Source of the DNA: Streptomyces halobius
GTDB taxonomy: Bacteria; Actinomycetota; Actinomycetes; Streptomycetales; Streptomycetaceae
DNA: 64,000 bases
Assembly (NCBI RefSeq): GCF_023277745.1
Contig: NZ_CP086322.1
Span: forward strand, 4,340,001-4,404,000
Direction: 5' to 3'
The position numbers and the translations under genes were made by a program. Below are positions 34,669 to 42,897 of the stretch, one piece after another; the stretch's first letter is position 1, and every line of letters begins with the position of its first letter. Under the pieces are notes generated by a model, which saw only the letters and a list, made by a program, of their open reading frames with translations, made no database searches and was not told the DNA's origin.

Positions 34669-34732
34669 AACCCTTAAGGGTTCTGTTCGATCATCCCCTG
34701 GCTAGGGGACCGCGGCCGATAACCCTTAGGGG
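34669..34732. promoter_or_regulatory. Palindrome-rich control region upstream of ygfZ
   Basis: AACCCTTAAGGGTT (34669-34682) is a perfect 14-bp palindrome. It is followed by CCCCT-GGCT-AGGGG (34695-34708) and AACCCTTAGGGGCCCCT (from 34721), which repeats the first half-site. Could be the nur terminator plus an operator for ygfZ. It does not match the published Nur box (TGCaa-N5-ttGCA). Confidence 0.45.
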
Positions 34733-34770
34733 CCCCTGGCGGCCCCGCCGTCGAGTCGTAGGCTGGCTCC

Positions 34771-35751
34771 ATGCTGCGAGATGTGAAATCCAGCCCCCTG
34801 CTGTCGCTGCCCGGTGCCGTCCCCGCCGAGGCTCCCGACGAAGGCGTGGCCGCGCACTACGGCGATCTCTTCCGGGAGCAACGCACCCTCGCCGACGGCT
34901 CCGGCTTCGTCGACCTCTCGCACCGCGGCGTGGTCACCGTCACCGGCGTCGAGCGGCTGGGCTGGCTGCATCTGCTGATCACCCAGCACGTCAGCGATCT
35001 GCCGACCGGCCAGGCCACGGAGGCGCTGATCCTTTCCGCGCACGGCCACATCGAGCACGCGCTCTACCTCGTCGACGACGGCGAGACCACCTGGATGCAC
35101 ACCGAGCCCGGCACCCAGGAGGCGCTGATCGCCTACCTGGAGAGCATGAAGTTCTTCTACCGCGTCGAGGTCGCCGACCGCACCGACGAGTTCGCCGTGC
35201 TCCATCTCCCGGCCGGCAGCATCACCGAGGTGCCGGACGGCGTCGTCGTACGGGAGACCGCGCACGGCCGCGACCTCTTCCTCCCCCGCGCCGACCTGGA
35301 GTCCTTCGCCGCCGAGCACGGCCCGGCCATCGGCGTCCTGGCCATGGAGGCACTCCGCGTCGAGGCCCATCGCCCGCGCCTCGGCCTGGAGACCGACCAC
35401 CGCACCATCCCGCACGAGCTCGGCTGGATCGGCACCGCCGTCCACCTCCACAAGGGCTGCTACCGCGGCCAGGAGACCGTCGCCCGGGTCCACAACCTGG
35501 GGAAGCCGCCGCGCCGGCTGGTGTTTCTGCACCTGGACGGCAGTGAGGTGCATCTGCCGCCGCACGGCACACCGGTCCGGCTGGCCTCGGAGGGCGACGA
35601 GGGCCGGCAGCTCGGCTTCATCACGACGTCGGCCCGCCACCACGAGCTGGGCCCGATCGCCCTCGCCCTGGTCAAGCGCAATGTGCCGATCGACGCACAG
35701 CTGAGTGCGGGCGGGACGGCGGCGGCGCAGGAGGTCGTGGTCGAGCCGTAG
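34771..35751 (+). CDS. ygfZ: YgfZ/GcvT-family folate-binding protein
   Basis: 326 aa from ATG 34771; TAGGCT lies six bases upstream, so probably leaderless. The YgfZ signature HKGCYRGQETVARVHNLGKP is present with its conserved Cys; the N-terminal GcvT-like domain has GFVDLSHRGVVTVTGVERL. YgfZ proteins bind tetrahydrofolate and help assemble or repair certain iron-sulfur enzymes. Monocistronic, with a terminator at 35781-35812. Confidence 0.9.
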   Translation: MLRDVKSSPLLSLPGAVPAEAPDEGVAAHYGDLFREQRTLADGSGFVDLSHRGVVTVTGVERLGWLHLLITQHVSDLPTGQATEALILSAHGHIEHALYLVDDGETTWMHTEPGTQEALIAYLESMKFFYRVEVADRTDEFAVLHLPAGSITEVPDGVVVRETAHGRDLFLPRADLESFAAEHGPAIGVLAMEALRVEAHRPRLGLETDHRTIPHELGWIGTAVHLHKGCYRGQETVARVHNLGKPPRRLVFLHLDGSEVHLPPHGTPVRLASEGDEGRQLGFITTSARHHELGPIALALVKRNVPIDAQLSAGGTAAAQEVVVEP

Positions 35752-35780
35752 GGGCGGTCCGGTGGGGCCGTTCGGCGAGC

Positions 35781-35812
35781 CGGCGTAGACGGTTCCGGGG
35801 CCGTCTACGCCG
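35781..35812 (+). terminator. Terminator of ygfZ
   Basis: CGGCGTAGACGG (35781-35792) pairs with CCGTCTACGCCG (35801-35812): a perfect 12-bp stem with an 8-nt loop. The rest of 35813-35994 is degenerate GTAC/CCCGTA-type repeats with no gene. Confidence 0.85.
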
Positions 35813-35994
35813 CCGGCCCATGAGCCGACCCGGCCTCGTAGGCCCGTACGCCCGTGGGGCCCGGCCCCGTACACCCCGCACACCGGGGTCCCGGCCCCCT
35901 ACGCCCACGGCCCCGGCCTCGTAGACCCCGTACACCGCTGGGCCCTACCCCATACACCGCTCACTCACCGCTCACTCGGCGCTCGTTCGGCCCA

Positions 35995-36420
35995 CTACAC
36001 CTCGACGAGCACCGTGAACGGCCCGTCGTTCGTCAGCGACACTTTCATCTGGGCGCCGAACCGGCCGGTCTCGACCCGCGCACCGAGCGCCTCCAGCTGT
36101 GCGACGACCTCATCGACCAGTGGTTCCGCGACCGTACCGGGAGCCGCCGCGTTCCAGGTGGGACGGCGGCCCTTGCGGGCGTCACCGTAGAGAGTGAACT
36201 GGCTGATCACCAGCAGCGGCGCCCCGGTGTCCGAACAGGACTTCTCGCCCTGCAGGATCCGCAGCGACCACAGCTTCCTGGCGAGCTGTGCCGCCTTCTG
36301 GGCGGTGTCCTCGTGGGTGACCCCCACCAGCACGCACAGCCCTTCGCCGATGATCTCCCCGACCGTCTCCCCTGCCACGTCGACACATGCCCCGTCAACT
36401 CTCTGCACCACAGCTCGCAT
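35995..36420 (-). CDS. dtd: D-aminoacyl-tRNA deacylase
   Basis: 141 aa from ATG 36420 ([20 protein letters not shown]); ATG 36429 would add three residues and is better spaced from an AGG. Hydrolyses D-amino acids mischarged on tRNA. The motif [16 protein letters not shown] supplies the catalytic Thr region. The Gly-cisPro motif reads NDGPFT rather than the usual N-x-GPVT, a small change next to the chirality-selecting loop. Divergent from rsiG. Confidence 0.9.
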   Translation of the reverse strand: MRAVVQRVDGACVDVAGETVGEIIGEGLCVLVGVTHEDTAQKAAQLARKLWSLRILQGEKSCSDTGAPLLVISQFTLYGDARKGRRPTWNAAAPGTVAEPLVDEVVAQLEALGARVETGRFGAQMKVSLTNDGPFTVLVEV

Positions 36421-36591
36421 ATCCGCCATGATGCCTGGGGACCACCAGGCTCCCGACGGCCGCCCCGCAGCGGCCGTTCGGGTGCCATGGCCCTGCGCGC
36501 GGACCACGCGGAGTGGCACGATGCGTGCACGTGGTGCCTTCCACGGACAACATGCCCTGGATGCCGCACCGGACGAGGGGACGGAACGTTC

Positions 36592-37524
36592 ATGACCACT
36601 GCCGGCTCCGGGCAGCCACCCGGTCCCGTACCGACCGCGCGTACGGCACCGCCCGCCCAGACGACACCACCACCCGCTCCGACGCCGCCGACCGCCGGAA
36701 CGACGACCACGACCGCGGCACCGGGCCTCGCCACAGCCGCCTCAGCGGCCCCGGGGCCCGCCGCTGCCGCCGCAGACCCCACCACACCCGCCTCAGGCCC
36801 CGCCACACCTGCCTCAGGCCTTGCCACACCCGCCTCAGCGGCCCCGGGACCCACCGCACCCACTTCAGCGACCCCAGGCCCCACCGCGCACACGACCATG
36901 GCGACGGCTCGCGTCGAGTCCACCCGCACCGATGGGGGTACCTCCCGCGCGAGCGAAGCCGAGCGTGGGGGAGGCTCCATGCCCCAGGCAGGCCAGACGC
37001 AGCACCCCCGCCCGCCACAGCAGCGTGACCGGTATCACCCGGTCGACACCCCGGACCTGTCCGGCCTGGGGCTGCCCGAGCTGCGGGTGGTACGCCGTGA
37101 TTCGCAGCAGGAGGAGGCCGATCTGAGCTATCTGCGGCGGCTGTTGCAGGGCCGGATCGACATTCTGCGGGCCGAGATCGCCCGCCGGACGGCGCAGCAT
37201 TCGCCGCTGCTGGACCGCCTCCCGGAGATCCTCACGGACCTGCCGTCGCGGCACCGCTCCTCCGCCCGGCATGTGACGCTGCGGACACCGCACAGCGAGG
37301 AGTACCGGCGGATGGCAGAGGAGATGCTCGGCGAGGTCGAGCTGTCCGATCTCACGGCCCGTACGGACCAGGAGCTGCACGACGCGATGGGGCGGCTGAT
37401 CCGCTACGAGCGGCAGGTCTCGCGGCGCCGTCAGTCGCTGCAGCGGACAGCCGATGATTGCAGCGCCGAGATCGCCCGCAGGTACCGTGAGGGCGAAGCA
37501 CAAGTAGACGACCTGCTGTCCTGA
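36592..37524 (+). CDS. rsiG: Anti-sigma factor RsiG (c-di-GMP binding)
   Basis: 310 aa from ATG 36592. The C-terminal half carries two copies of the E(x)3S(x)2R(x)3Q(x)3D motif: [16 protein letters not shown] and [16 protein letters not shown], on two antiparallel helices. This is the c-di-GMP-binding signature of Streptomyces RsiG, which holds sigma WhiG inactive until sporulation. The N-terminal ~125 residues are Thr/Pro/Ala repeats ([18 protein letters not shown]) and include a palindromic DNA element at 36932-36978. ATG 36979, with GGGGGAGG directly upstream, would give 181 aa, near the usual length; the start is therefore uncertain. Confidence 0.88.
   Translation: MTTAGSGQPPGPVPTARTAPPAQTTPPPAPTPPTAGTTTTTAAPGLATAASAAPGPAAAAADPTTPASGPATPASGLATPASAAPGPTAPTSATPGPTAHTTMATARVESTRTDGGTSRASEAERGGGSMPQAGQTQHPRPPQQRDRYHPVDTPDLSGLGLPELRVVRRDSQQEEADLSYLRRLLQGRIDILRAEIARRTAQHSPLLDRLPEILTDLPSRHRSSARHVTLRTPHSEEYRRMAEEMLGEVELSDLTARTDQELHDAMGRLIRYERQVSRRRQSLQRTADDCSAEIARRYREGEAQVDDLLS
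36932..36978. repeat. Dispersed palindromic element inside rsiG
   Basis: GATGGGGGTACCTCCCGCGC ... GCGTGGGGGAGGCTCC forms an interrupted inverted repeat (GGTACCTCCC against GGGGGAGG-type arms). The same design occurs in intergenic DNA at 20636-20665 and 29098-29125. Here it lies in frame in the predicted N-terminal region and creates the alternative Shine-Dalgarno for ATG 36979. Confidence 0.55.
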
Positions 37525-37575
37525 CACCGGCCACAAGCCTCCGGGGCCGCAGGTCACATCCCCGGAAGGCCGCCG

Positions 37576-38739
37576 ATGACCCCGCCCACCCCGATATCCG
37601 AGCCGTCCCCGGCCGCGCCGTCGTCCCTGGGTACGCCTGCGGCCCCGGCTGCGCCGTCGTCCTTGCGTGCGCCAGCGGCCCCCGATGCGCCAGCGACCCC
37701 GGATGCGTCGTCGGCCCTGGGTACGGCCTCGCCCGCGGCCGCGCCGGCGTCCCAGGGTGCGCCTGCGGCCCCGGGTGCGCCGATATCCGCGGAGGTCCCC
37801 CTGGCGCCCGTCCTCGCCGAGGTCGTGCGGTCCGGCTTCGTCGAGGGGCGGCACCGCGGTTCGCTGGTGGTCCTCGCGGCGGACGGCAGCGTGGAGCGGG
37901 CGCTCGGCGATGTCACCGCCCCGGTCTTCCCCCGCTCGACGAACAAGCCGATGCAGGCCGCGGCCGTGCTGCGGGCGGGCCTGGAGCTGTCCGGCGAGCG
38001 GCTGGCGCTGGCTGCCGCGAGCCACTCCGGAGAAACGTTTCACCTCGACCTCGTCCGCACCATGCTGGCCGAGCACGGCCTGACACCCGACCAGCTGCAG
38101 ACCCCGCCCGATCTGCCGCTGGACCCGGCGGAGACGGAGCACTACCTGGCGTCGGGCCTGGTGCGCGACCGGCTCACCATGAACTGCTCCGGCAAGCACA
38201 CCGCGATGCTGGCCGCCTGCGCAGTCAACGGCTGGCCGCTCGGCTCGTATCTCGACCAGGACCACCCGCTCCAGCAGCTGGTGCTCGACGGCGTCCACGC
38301 GGCGAGCGGCGAAGAGGTCGCCCACATCGGCACGGACGGCTGCGGCGCGCCCCTGATGTCGCTCTCGCTGACCGGTCTGGCTCGCGCGTTCCGGTACTTC
38401 GTGCTGGCCGACCCCGGCACACCGGAGCGCCGCGTCGCGGACGCGATGCGCGCCCATCCCGAGTACGTCGCCGGCACCCGCCGCCCCGACACCTGGCTGA
38501 TGCAGGGGCTGCCCGGCACCCTGTCGAAGATGGGCGCGGAGGCCGTCCAGGCGCTGGCCCTCCCCGACGGCCGGGCCCTCGCCTTCAAGATCGACGACGG
38601 CGCCACCCGCACCCTCGGGCCGATCCTGGCCCGCGCCCTGCGGCAGATGGGCCTGGACGCCCCCGTCCTCGCCCGCATCGAGGACGCCCCGCTGCTCGGC
38701 GGCGGCGAGCGGGTGGGGGAAATCCGAGCGACGTTCTGA
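37576..38739 (+). CDS. Asparaginase (thermolabile/type AnsA-like family)
   Basis: 387 aa from ATG 37576. Residues ~1-78 are an Ala/Pro/Ser repeat unrelated to the enzyme; the conserved part starts PLAPVLAEVVRSGFVEGRHR. Motifs: RSTNKPMQAAA, ASHSGETFHL, NCSGKHTAMLAACA, GTDGCGAPLMSL and LPGTLSKMGAE, typical of the Rhizobium etli-type L-asparaginase family (Ser/Lys/Cys-zinc enzymes). Hydrolyses Asn to Asp and ammonia. Follows rsiG by 51 nt. The true start may be the last Met-free GTG after the repeats, which I cannot resolve. Confidence 0.88.
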   Translation: MTPPTPISEPSPAAPSSLGTPAAPAAPSSLRAPAAPDAPATPDASSALGTASPAAAPASQGAPAAPGAPISAEVPLAPVLAEVVRSGFVEGRHRGSLVVLAADGSVERALGDVTAPVFPRSTNKPMQAAAVLRAGLELSGERLALAAASHSGETFHLDLVRTMLAEHGLTPDQLQTPPDLPLDPAETEHYLASGLVRDRLTMNCSGKHTAMLAACAVNGWPLGSYLDQDHPLQQLVLDGVHAASGEEVAHIGTDGCGAPLMSLSLTGLARAFRYFVLADPGTPERRVADAMRAHPEYVAGTRRPDTWLMQGLPGTLSKMGAEAVQALALPDGRALAFKIDDGATRTLGPILARALRQMGLDAPVLARIEDAPLLGGGERVGEIRATF

Positions 38740-38799
38740 CGGTCGGCGGAGGTCCGGGCGACACTCTGACGACCGACCCCGGTGGTGCCCGACGTCGGC

Positions 38800-39195
38800 T
38801 TCGCGCCTGACGCATGTTCAGCACGCGCGTTCAGCACGCGCGTTCACGCTTCGCCTCGCGCCCGCTTCGCCTCGCGCCCGCTTGGCCTGTGACCGCGTCC
38901 TTGGCTTTGCGTGATGTCTCGTCCGCTGTGCGTCATGACACGTCCTTGTGCGTCATGTCGGCTCCGCTGTGCGTGATGGCTCCTGCTGTGCGTGATGGCG
39001 CCTTCGCCTTGTTGACTGCGCCTCCTTGACGCCTCCTTCCCTGTCGTGCGTCACCTTCTGCGATATCAGGGATGCATCAGGGATGCGTCGGGGGAGAGTC
39101 AGGGGCGAAGTCAGGGAACCAGTGGGGAATCCGGGCGACGGTTGTGCGTCACGACACCCCGCTGTGCGTCATGTCCGCTCCGCTGTGCGTGATGG
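38800..39195. repeat. Repeat-rich intergenic region with ~20-bp units
   Basis: No gene is supported in 38740-39382. Tandem TTCAGCACGCGCG and CTTCGCCTCGCGCCCG pairs (38816-38885) are followed by about five units of TGTGCGT(C/G)ATG-N9-10 (38907-38999) and three more at 39144-39195. Between them lies one copy (39037-39116) of an ~80-bp repeat whose other copy is at 63488-63556. May be a decayed gene, a protein-binding array or an RNA. Confidence 0.7.
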
Positions 39196-39382
39196 TGAGC
39201 CTCCCGTGGGGTCCTCGCGGGAGCCGGGGCGCGGGGCGCTGCCGCAACGGCGATGGCCTGCATAAAGTGGCGAGAGAGCACCGGACGACGACCGGTGCGC
39301 GCAGGACACACACAGTGCACCTGAGGACACAGTGCGCCTGAGGACACCGGGCAGCACCCACCACAGCAGGAGGCCGGCGACC

Positions 39383-39814
39383 ATGAGCGACGCGAATTCC
39401 GAGCCGGAGGGCCCCGAGGCGATCGAACACGCCCACGACCCCGAAGTACTGCAGCTCGCGGCCAAGGTGTTCGACCTGGCGCGGCACGGTGACACGGACA
39501 CGGTCGCCGCGTATGTGGACGCGGGCGTGCCCGCCAACCTGACGAACGACAAGGGTGACTCCCTGGTGATGCTGGCCGCGTACCACGGCCACGGGTCCAC
39601 CGTGGAGGCCCTGCTCCAGCGCGGCGGCGATCCCGACCGCACCAATGACCGGGGCCAGTCCCCGCTGGCCGGCGCGGTCTTCAAGGGCGAGGACGAGGTC
39701 GTCAAGGTGTTGCTGGCGCATGGCGCGGACCCGTCGAAGGGGACGCCGTCGGCGATCGAGACGGCGCGGATGTTCCAGAAGACGGAGCTGCTGAGGCAGT
39801 TCGGCGTGGAGTGA
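39383..39814 (+). CDS. Ankyrin-repeat protein
   Basis: 143 aa from ATG 39383 behind AGGAGG. Three ankyrin repeats: AAKVFDLARHGDTDTVAAYV, DSLVMLAAYHGHGSTVEALL and QSPLAGAVFKGEDEVVKVLL, each ending in the G-x-x-x-x turn. No signal peptide; cytoplasmic protein-binding scaffold, partner unknown. In many bacteria such single-domain ankyrin proteins accompany catalases or other stress genes; no such partner is adjacent. The gap to the next gene (39815-39920) is GGACGGA-rich and empty. Confidence 0.9.
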   Translation: MSDANSEPEGPEAIEHAHDPEVLQLAAKVFDLARHGDTDTVAAYVDAGVPANLTNDKGDSLVMLAAYHGHGSTVEALLQRGGDPDRTNDRGQSPLAGAVFKGEDEVVKVLLAHGADPSKGTPSAIETARMFQKTELLRQFGVE

Positions 39815-39926
39815 GGGGACGGACGGTCAGAAGGGACGGACGGGACGGAAGAGACGGGGGATGGAGCGGATGGACGGGGCCCTGGGAGAGCTGGGGCGGA
39901 CGTGAGCGCGGTGTGCCAGGGAAGGT

Positions 39927-39957
39927 TTGACCTGAAGTTTGGTTGAGGTCCTAGCGT
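39927..39957 (+). promoter_or_regulatory. SoxR-type promoter upstream of FMN reductase
   Basis: TTGACC (39927-39932) and TAGCGT (39952-39957) are separated by 19 nt, the overlong spacer of MerR/SoxR promoters. The spacer lies within GACCTGAA-N4-GGTTGAGGTC (39929-39950), an inverted repeat matching SoxR boxes (GACCTcAA...TTgAGGTC). In S. coelicolor SoxR controls an NADPH-dependent FMN reductase, the same kind of gene that follows here. Confidence 0.75.
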
Positions 39958-40044
39958 CGGGGCCCGACGGCGACACCGCCGCTCACCCACCACGCGAGCG
40001 GGCGCCCACGCGCTCCCGCTCCCCCGCCACGAAGGGCCTCCGCC

Positions 40045-40617
40045 ATGTCCGAGCACCGCTACACCCTCGCAGTGATCGTCGGCAGCACCCGGGAGGGCCG
40101 GTTCGCCCCGGTCGTCGCGAACTGGTTCGCCCGGCACGCCGCGGATCACCCGGACTTCGAGGTCGACGTCGACGTCATCGACCTGGACACCGTCCGCCCG
40201 TACGAACTCCGTCACGGCAGCGAGGAATACGCCTCCTTCGCCAAACGCGTCGACCAGGCGGACGCGTTCGTCGTGATCACCCCGGAGTACAACCACTCCT
40301 TCCCCGCGCCCCTCAAGCACGCCATTGACCTGCTGAACACGGAGTGGCAGGCCAAGCCGGTGGGCTTCATCTCGTACGGCGGGATCTCGGGCGGCCTCCG
40401 CGCCGTCGAACAACTGCGGCTGGTCTTCGCCGAATTGCACGCCGTGACGGTGCGCGAAACGGTCAGCTTCGCGCTCGCCTGGAACCTTTTCGACGACGAA
40501 GGCCGACTGCGCGACCCCGCCCCGGCGACCACGGCCGCCGACACTCTGCTCAAGCAGCTGACATGGTGGGCGGTGGCGCTGCGGGAAGCGCGGAATGTGC
40601 GGGCTTATGGGGCGTAG
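40045..40617 (+). CDS. NADPH-dependent FMN reductase family protein
   Basis: 190 aa from ATG 40045, behind GAAGGGCCTCC. Flavodoxin-like fold: VIVGSTREGRFAPVVANWFA (phosphate loop for FMN), ADAFVVITPEYNHSFPAPLK and KPVGFISYGGISGGLRAVEQ. Reduces quinones or flavins with NADPH. The SoxR-type promoter 88 nt upstream suggests induction by redox-active compounds. Confidence 0.92.
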   Translation: MSEHRYTLAVIVGSTREGRFAPVVANWFARHAADHPDFEVDVDVIDLDTVRPYELRHGSEEYASFAKRVDQADAFVVITPEYNHSFPAPLKHAIDLLNTEWQAKPVGFISYGGISGGLRAVEQLRLVFAELHAVTVRETVSFALAWNLFDDEGRLRDPAPATTAADTLLKQLTWWAVALREARNVRAYGA

Positions 40618-40662
40618 GGGCGGGGTCGGGCGGCGAAAGCTTGGGGCGCTCTCCTCCGGCCG

Positions 40663-41265
40663 CTACTCTTCCGGATTCCCGTCAGGATTCCCGTCCGGGC
40701 CGATGGTGCGGTCGACGAGTGCGGAGATCAGGCCGTCGGCCTCCTCGGCCGGCACCACCCCCGGCAACGTGAGCTGTTCCAGCATCAGCCCGGTCATCGC
40801 GAGATAGATCAGCACCACGGCGGTACGGTCTCCCGGCAGCCCGCCCTCCAGGTGGAAGCGGATGTCCTCGTCGAGCGTCTCGCGGATGACGCGGGTCAGC
40901 GCCGCCCGCAGTTCGGGGCGCCGGGTCGCCTCCAGACGCAGCTCCAGCATCGCCAGATAACCGGTCCGGTTCTCGGCCACCCGTCGGTTGATCCACCGCA
41001 TCAGCTCGGCCACCAGTGCCCGGCTCGGCGGCGCCGCCATCACCGCGGTCACCGCGTCCGGGTCGGGCGCGATGCGTTGGTGGATCTGCCCGGTGACCTG
41101 GGCCAGCAGATCGTCCCGGCTGGTGAAGTAGTTGGACGCCGTGCCGATGGGCACCGCCGCGGCCGCGTCGACGGCACGGAAGGTCAGCCCGCGGGCGCCG
41201 TCCCGCGCCAGCACCTCGACAGCGGCGTCGACCAGCGCCGTACGCCGCTCAGGGTTACGCACCAT
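40663..41265 (-). CDS. TetR-family transcriptional regulator
   Basis: 200 aa from ATG 41265 behind GAGG. TetR helix-turn-helix: RTALVDAAVEVLARDGARGL, then AAAVPIGTASNYFTSRDDLL. The ligand domain is Leu/Arg-rich with no recognised specificity. Divergent from the VOC gene at 41572 and likely to repress it; palindromes at 41374-41404 are candidate operators. The C-terminus ends GPDGNPDGNPEE, a small duplication. Confidence 0.88.
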   Translation of the reverse strand: MVRNPERRTALVDAAVEVLARDGARGLTFRAVDAAAAVPIGTASNYFTSRDDLLAQVTGQIHQRIAPDPDAVTAVMAAPPSRALVAELMRWINRRVAENRTGYLAMLELRLEATRRPELRAALTRVIRETLDEDIRFHLEGGLPGDRTAVVLIYLAMTGLMLEQLTLPGVVPAEEADGLISALVDRTIGPDGNPDGNPEE

Positions 41266-41373
41266 GGCGCCTCTTCCTTCCGTCCGGGCCGACACGAATC
41301 CGACACCGGTTCCGTCACCGGTTCCGGACGCGATCCCGGCATCGATTCCGAAATTCGCCGGCAACCACTACAA

Positions 41374-41404
41374 GTAGAGTACTACAACTGAAGCACTGCA
41401 GTTG
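41374..41404. promoter_or_regulatory. Candidate TetR operator between divergent genes
   Basis: CAACTG-N8-CAGTTG (41385-41404) is a 20-bp inverted repeat, immediately preceded by GTAGAGTACTAC (41374-41385), with shorter arms. They lie in the AT-richest part of the gap between the TetR gene and the VOC gene. Confidence 0.5.
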
Positions 41405-41433
41405 GAGTCATTGCCTCCCCAGGCAGCGGCCCC

Positions 41434-41512
41434 AGCTGCAACGCCCGGTCACAGCGCCCGTTTGCAACGCCCGGTCACAGCGTCCAGTTGCAACGCCCGG
41501 TCACAGCGCACG
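41434..41512. repeat. Three tandem ~26-bp repeats upstream of the VOC gene
   Basis: The core TGCAACGCCCGGTCACAGCG occurs three times (41437, 41464 and 41490 approximately) followed by two shorter ACAGCG copies before the VOC gene. No coding frame. Confidence 0.7.
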
Positions 41513-41571
41513 ATGACAGCGCCCGATTACAGCGATGACGCGGCGAACGGCCGCGCACGGAGAGGACATTC

Positions 41572-41985
41572 ATGCGCTTCGCCAAGCTCGGCACCGCCCT
41601 GCTCACCGACGACGTACCCGCCAGCACCCGCTTCTACGTCGACCACTTCGGCTTCCAGCCCCTCGCCGAACTCGGCTGGTACGCCAGCCTGCAGCACCCC
41701 CAACACCCCGGCTACACCCTCGACTTCGTCCAGCGCGGACACGAGGCCATGCCCGAGAGCTTCCGCACCCAGCAGACCGGGGGCGCGCTCCTCGGCTTCC
41801 TCGTGACGGACGCCGCCGCCGAGGAGGCCGTCCTGCGCGCCAAGGGTGTCGCCATCGCCGAGCCGCTACGGGACGAGCCCTGGGGCCAGCGCCGCTTCAA
41901 CGTGTGGGGGCCCGAGGGCACCCTGATCGAGGTGCTCCAGACCATCGACCCCGACCCGGAATGGATGGCCGCACAGGGGCTGTGA
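41572..41985 (+). CDS. VOC family protein (glyoxalase/bleomycin-resistance fold)
   Basis: 137 aa from ATG 41572. KLGTALLTDDVPASTRFYVD, FQPLAELGWYASLQHP and FNVWGPEGTLIEVLQTIDPD follow the paired beta-alpha-beta-beta-beta modules of the family; the terminal Glu in IEVLQ is at a metal-ligand position. Substrate unknown. Probably controlled by the divergent TetR regulator. Confidence 0.88.
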   Translation: MRFAKLGTALLTDDVPASTRFYVDHFGFQPLAELGWYASLQHPQHPGYTLDFVQRGHEAMPESFRTQQTGGALLGFLVTDAAAEEAVLRAKGVAIAEPLRDEPWGQRRFNVWGPEGTLIEVLQTIDPDPEWMAAQGL

Positions 41986-42104
41986 GCCCTATGGCGCTGC
42001 CCGAGGTCTACGACCGGGGCCCGCCGAAGGCCGAAGTAGCCCCTCACCGGCCTCGGCACCTCACTCAACGAGGCACCGGCCCCGCTAGTCGCTTGGGTCC
42101 GGGC

Positions 42105-42156
42105 GCATACGGCATACGGCATACGGCATACGGCATACGGCATACGGCATACGGCA
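42105..42156. repeat. 7-bp microsatellite (GGCATAC), about seven copies
   Basis: Six perfect GGCATAC units (42111-42152) with partial copies on both sides, in the intergenic DNA between two convergent VOC genes. A unit that is not a multiple of three would shift any frame crossing it; none of the neighbouring genes does. Confidence 0.9.
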
Positions 42157-42259
42157 GATATGGCACATCTGGAGGCCGCCTACCGCAACATCACCGGCGG
42201 ACGTCTGACCACGGCCGTCACCCATGTCCCGATGTATTGCTCATGTCCCGGTGTATTGC

Positions 42260-42670
42260 TCACCCCTCGGCTGGGCGCTCCTGCAGCGCCCAGCCGTTCC
42301 CATCCGGGTCGCTGAAGTAGACGAACGAGTTCCACGGTTCGCCGGGCCCCTCGGCCATCGCCCCGTTCTCGACATGCTGCACCGGGCCGGCCGCCACTCC
42401 GCGCTCCAGCAGTTGGGCACGGGCCGCCGCGATATCGGACACCACCAACTGCAGCCCCCGCACCGAACCGGGCTCCGGCGTATCGACGCCCGCGCCCGCG
42501 GCGATGACGATCGAGCAGTCCGACCCGGGTGGCGTCATCTGTACAATCCGCACATCCTTGCCGATACGGGTGTCGTGATCGACGACAAACCCCACCTGCT
42601 CGCTGTAAAAGCGCTTCGCACGGTCCACGTCGGACACCGGAACCGGCACCAGTTCGAGCTTCCAGTCCAT
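42260..42670 (-). CDS. VOC family protein
   Basis: 136 aa from ATG 42670. MDWKLELVPVPVSDVDRAKR, FYSEQVGFVVDHDTRI and FVYFSDPDGNGWALQERP, with the SDPDGNGW signature of glyoxalase-fold proteins. A different subfamily from the 41572 gene. Possible dioxygenase or resistance protein; substrate unknown. Confidence 0.88.
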   Translation of the reverse strand: MDWKLELVPVPVSDVDRAKRFYSEQVGFVVDHDTRIGKDVRIVQMTPPGSDCSIVIAAGAGVDTPEPGSVRGLQLVVSDIAAARAQLLERGVAAGPVQHVENGAMAEGPGEPWNSFVYFSDPDGNGWALQERPAEG

Positions 42671-42866
42671 GGTGCGCCGTCCTTCCGTACGGGCCACGGG
42701 CGGGGTTGCGGACGGCGGCGGCTGCCGCCGGCCTTCTCGCGCCCGGAAAGAGTCTAGGCAGGGGGCGGCAGCCGCGCCGCACGGAGCGTCGGCCGGCGCA
42801 GTGCCGCTCCGCCTCCGCCCGCCGCGCCCTGGCCTGCCGCGTGCGCAGCATTGACGGAGTGAGGCC

Positions 42867-42882
42867 GAGTGAGCACTCACTC
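42867..42882. promoter_or_regulatory. Palindrome upstream of the decayed TetR gene
   Basis: GAGTGA-GCAC-TCACTC, arms of six, 16 nt before the ATG at 42898. GAGTGA half-sites are typical of TetR operators, so this is likely the former autoregulatory site. Confidence 0.55.
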
Positions 42883-42897
42883 CGTACCTTCGATGCC

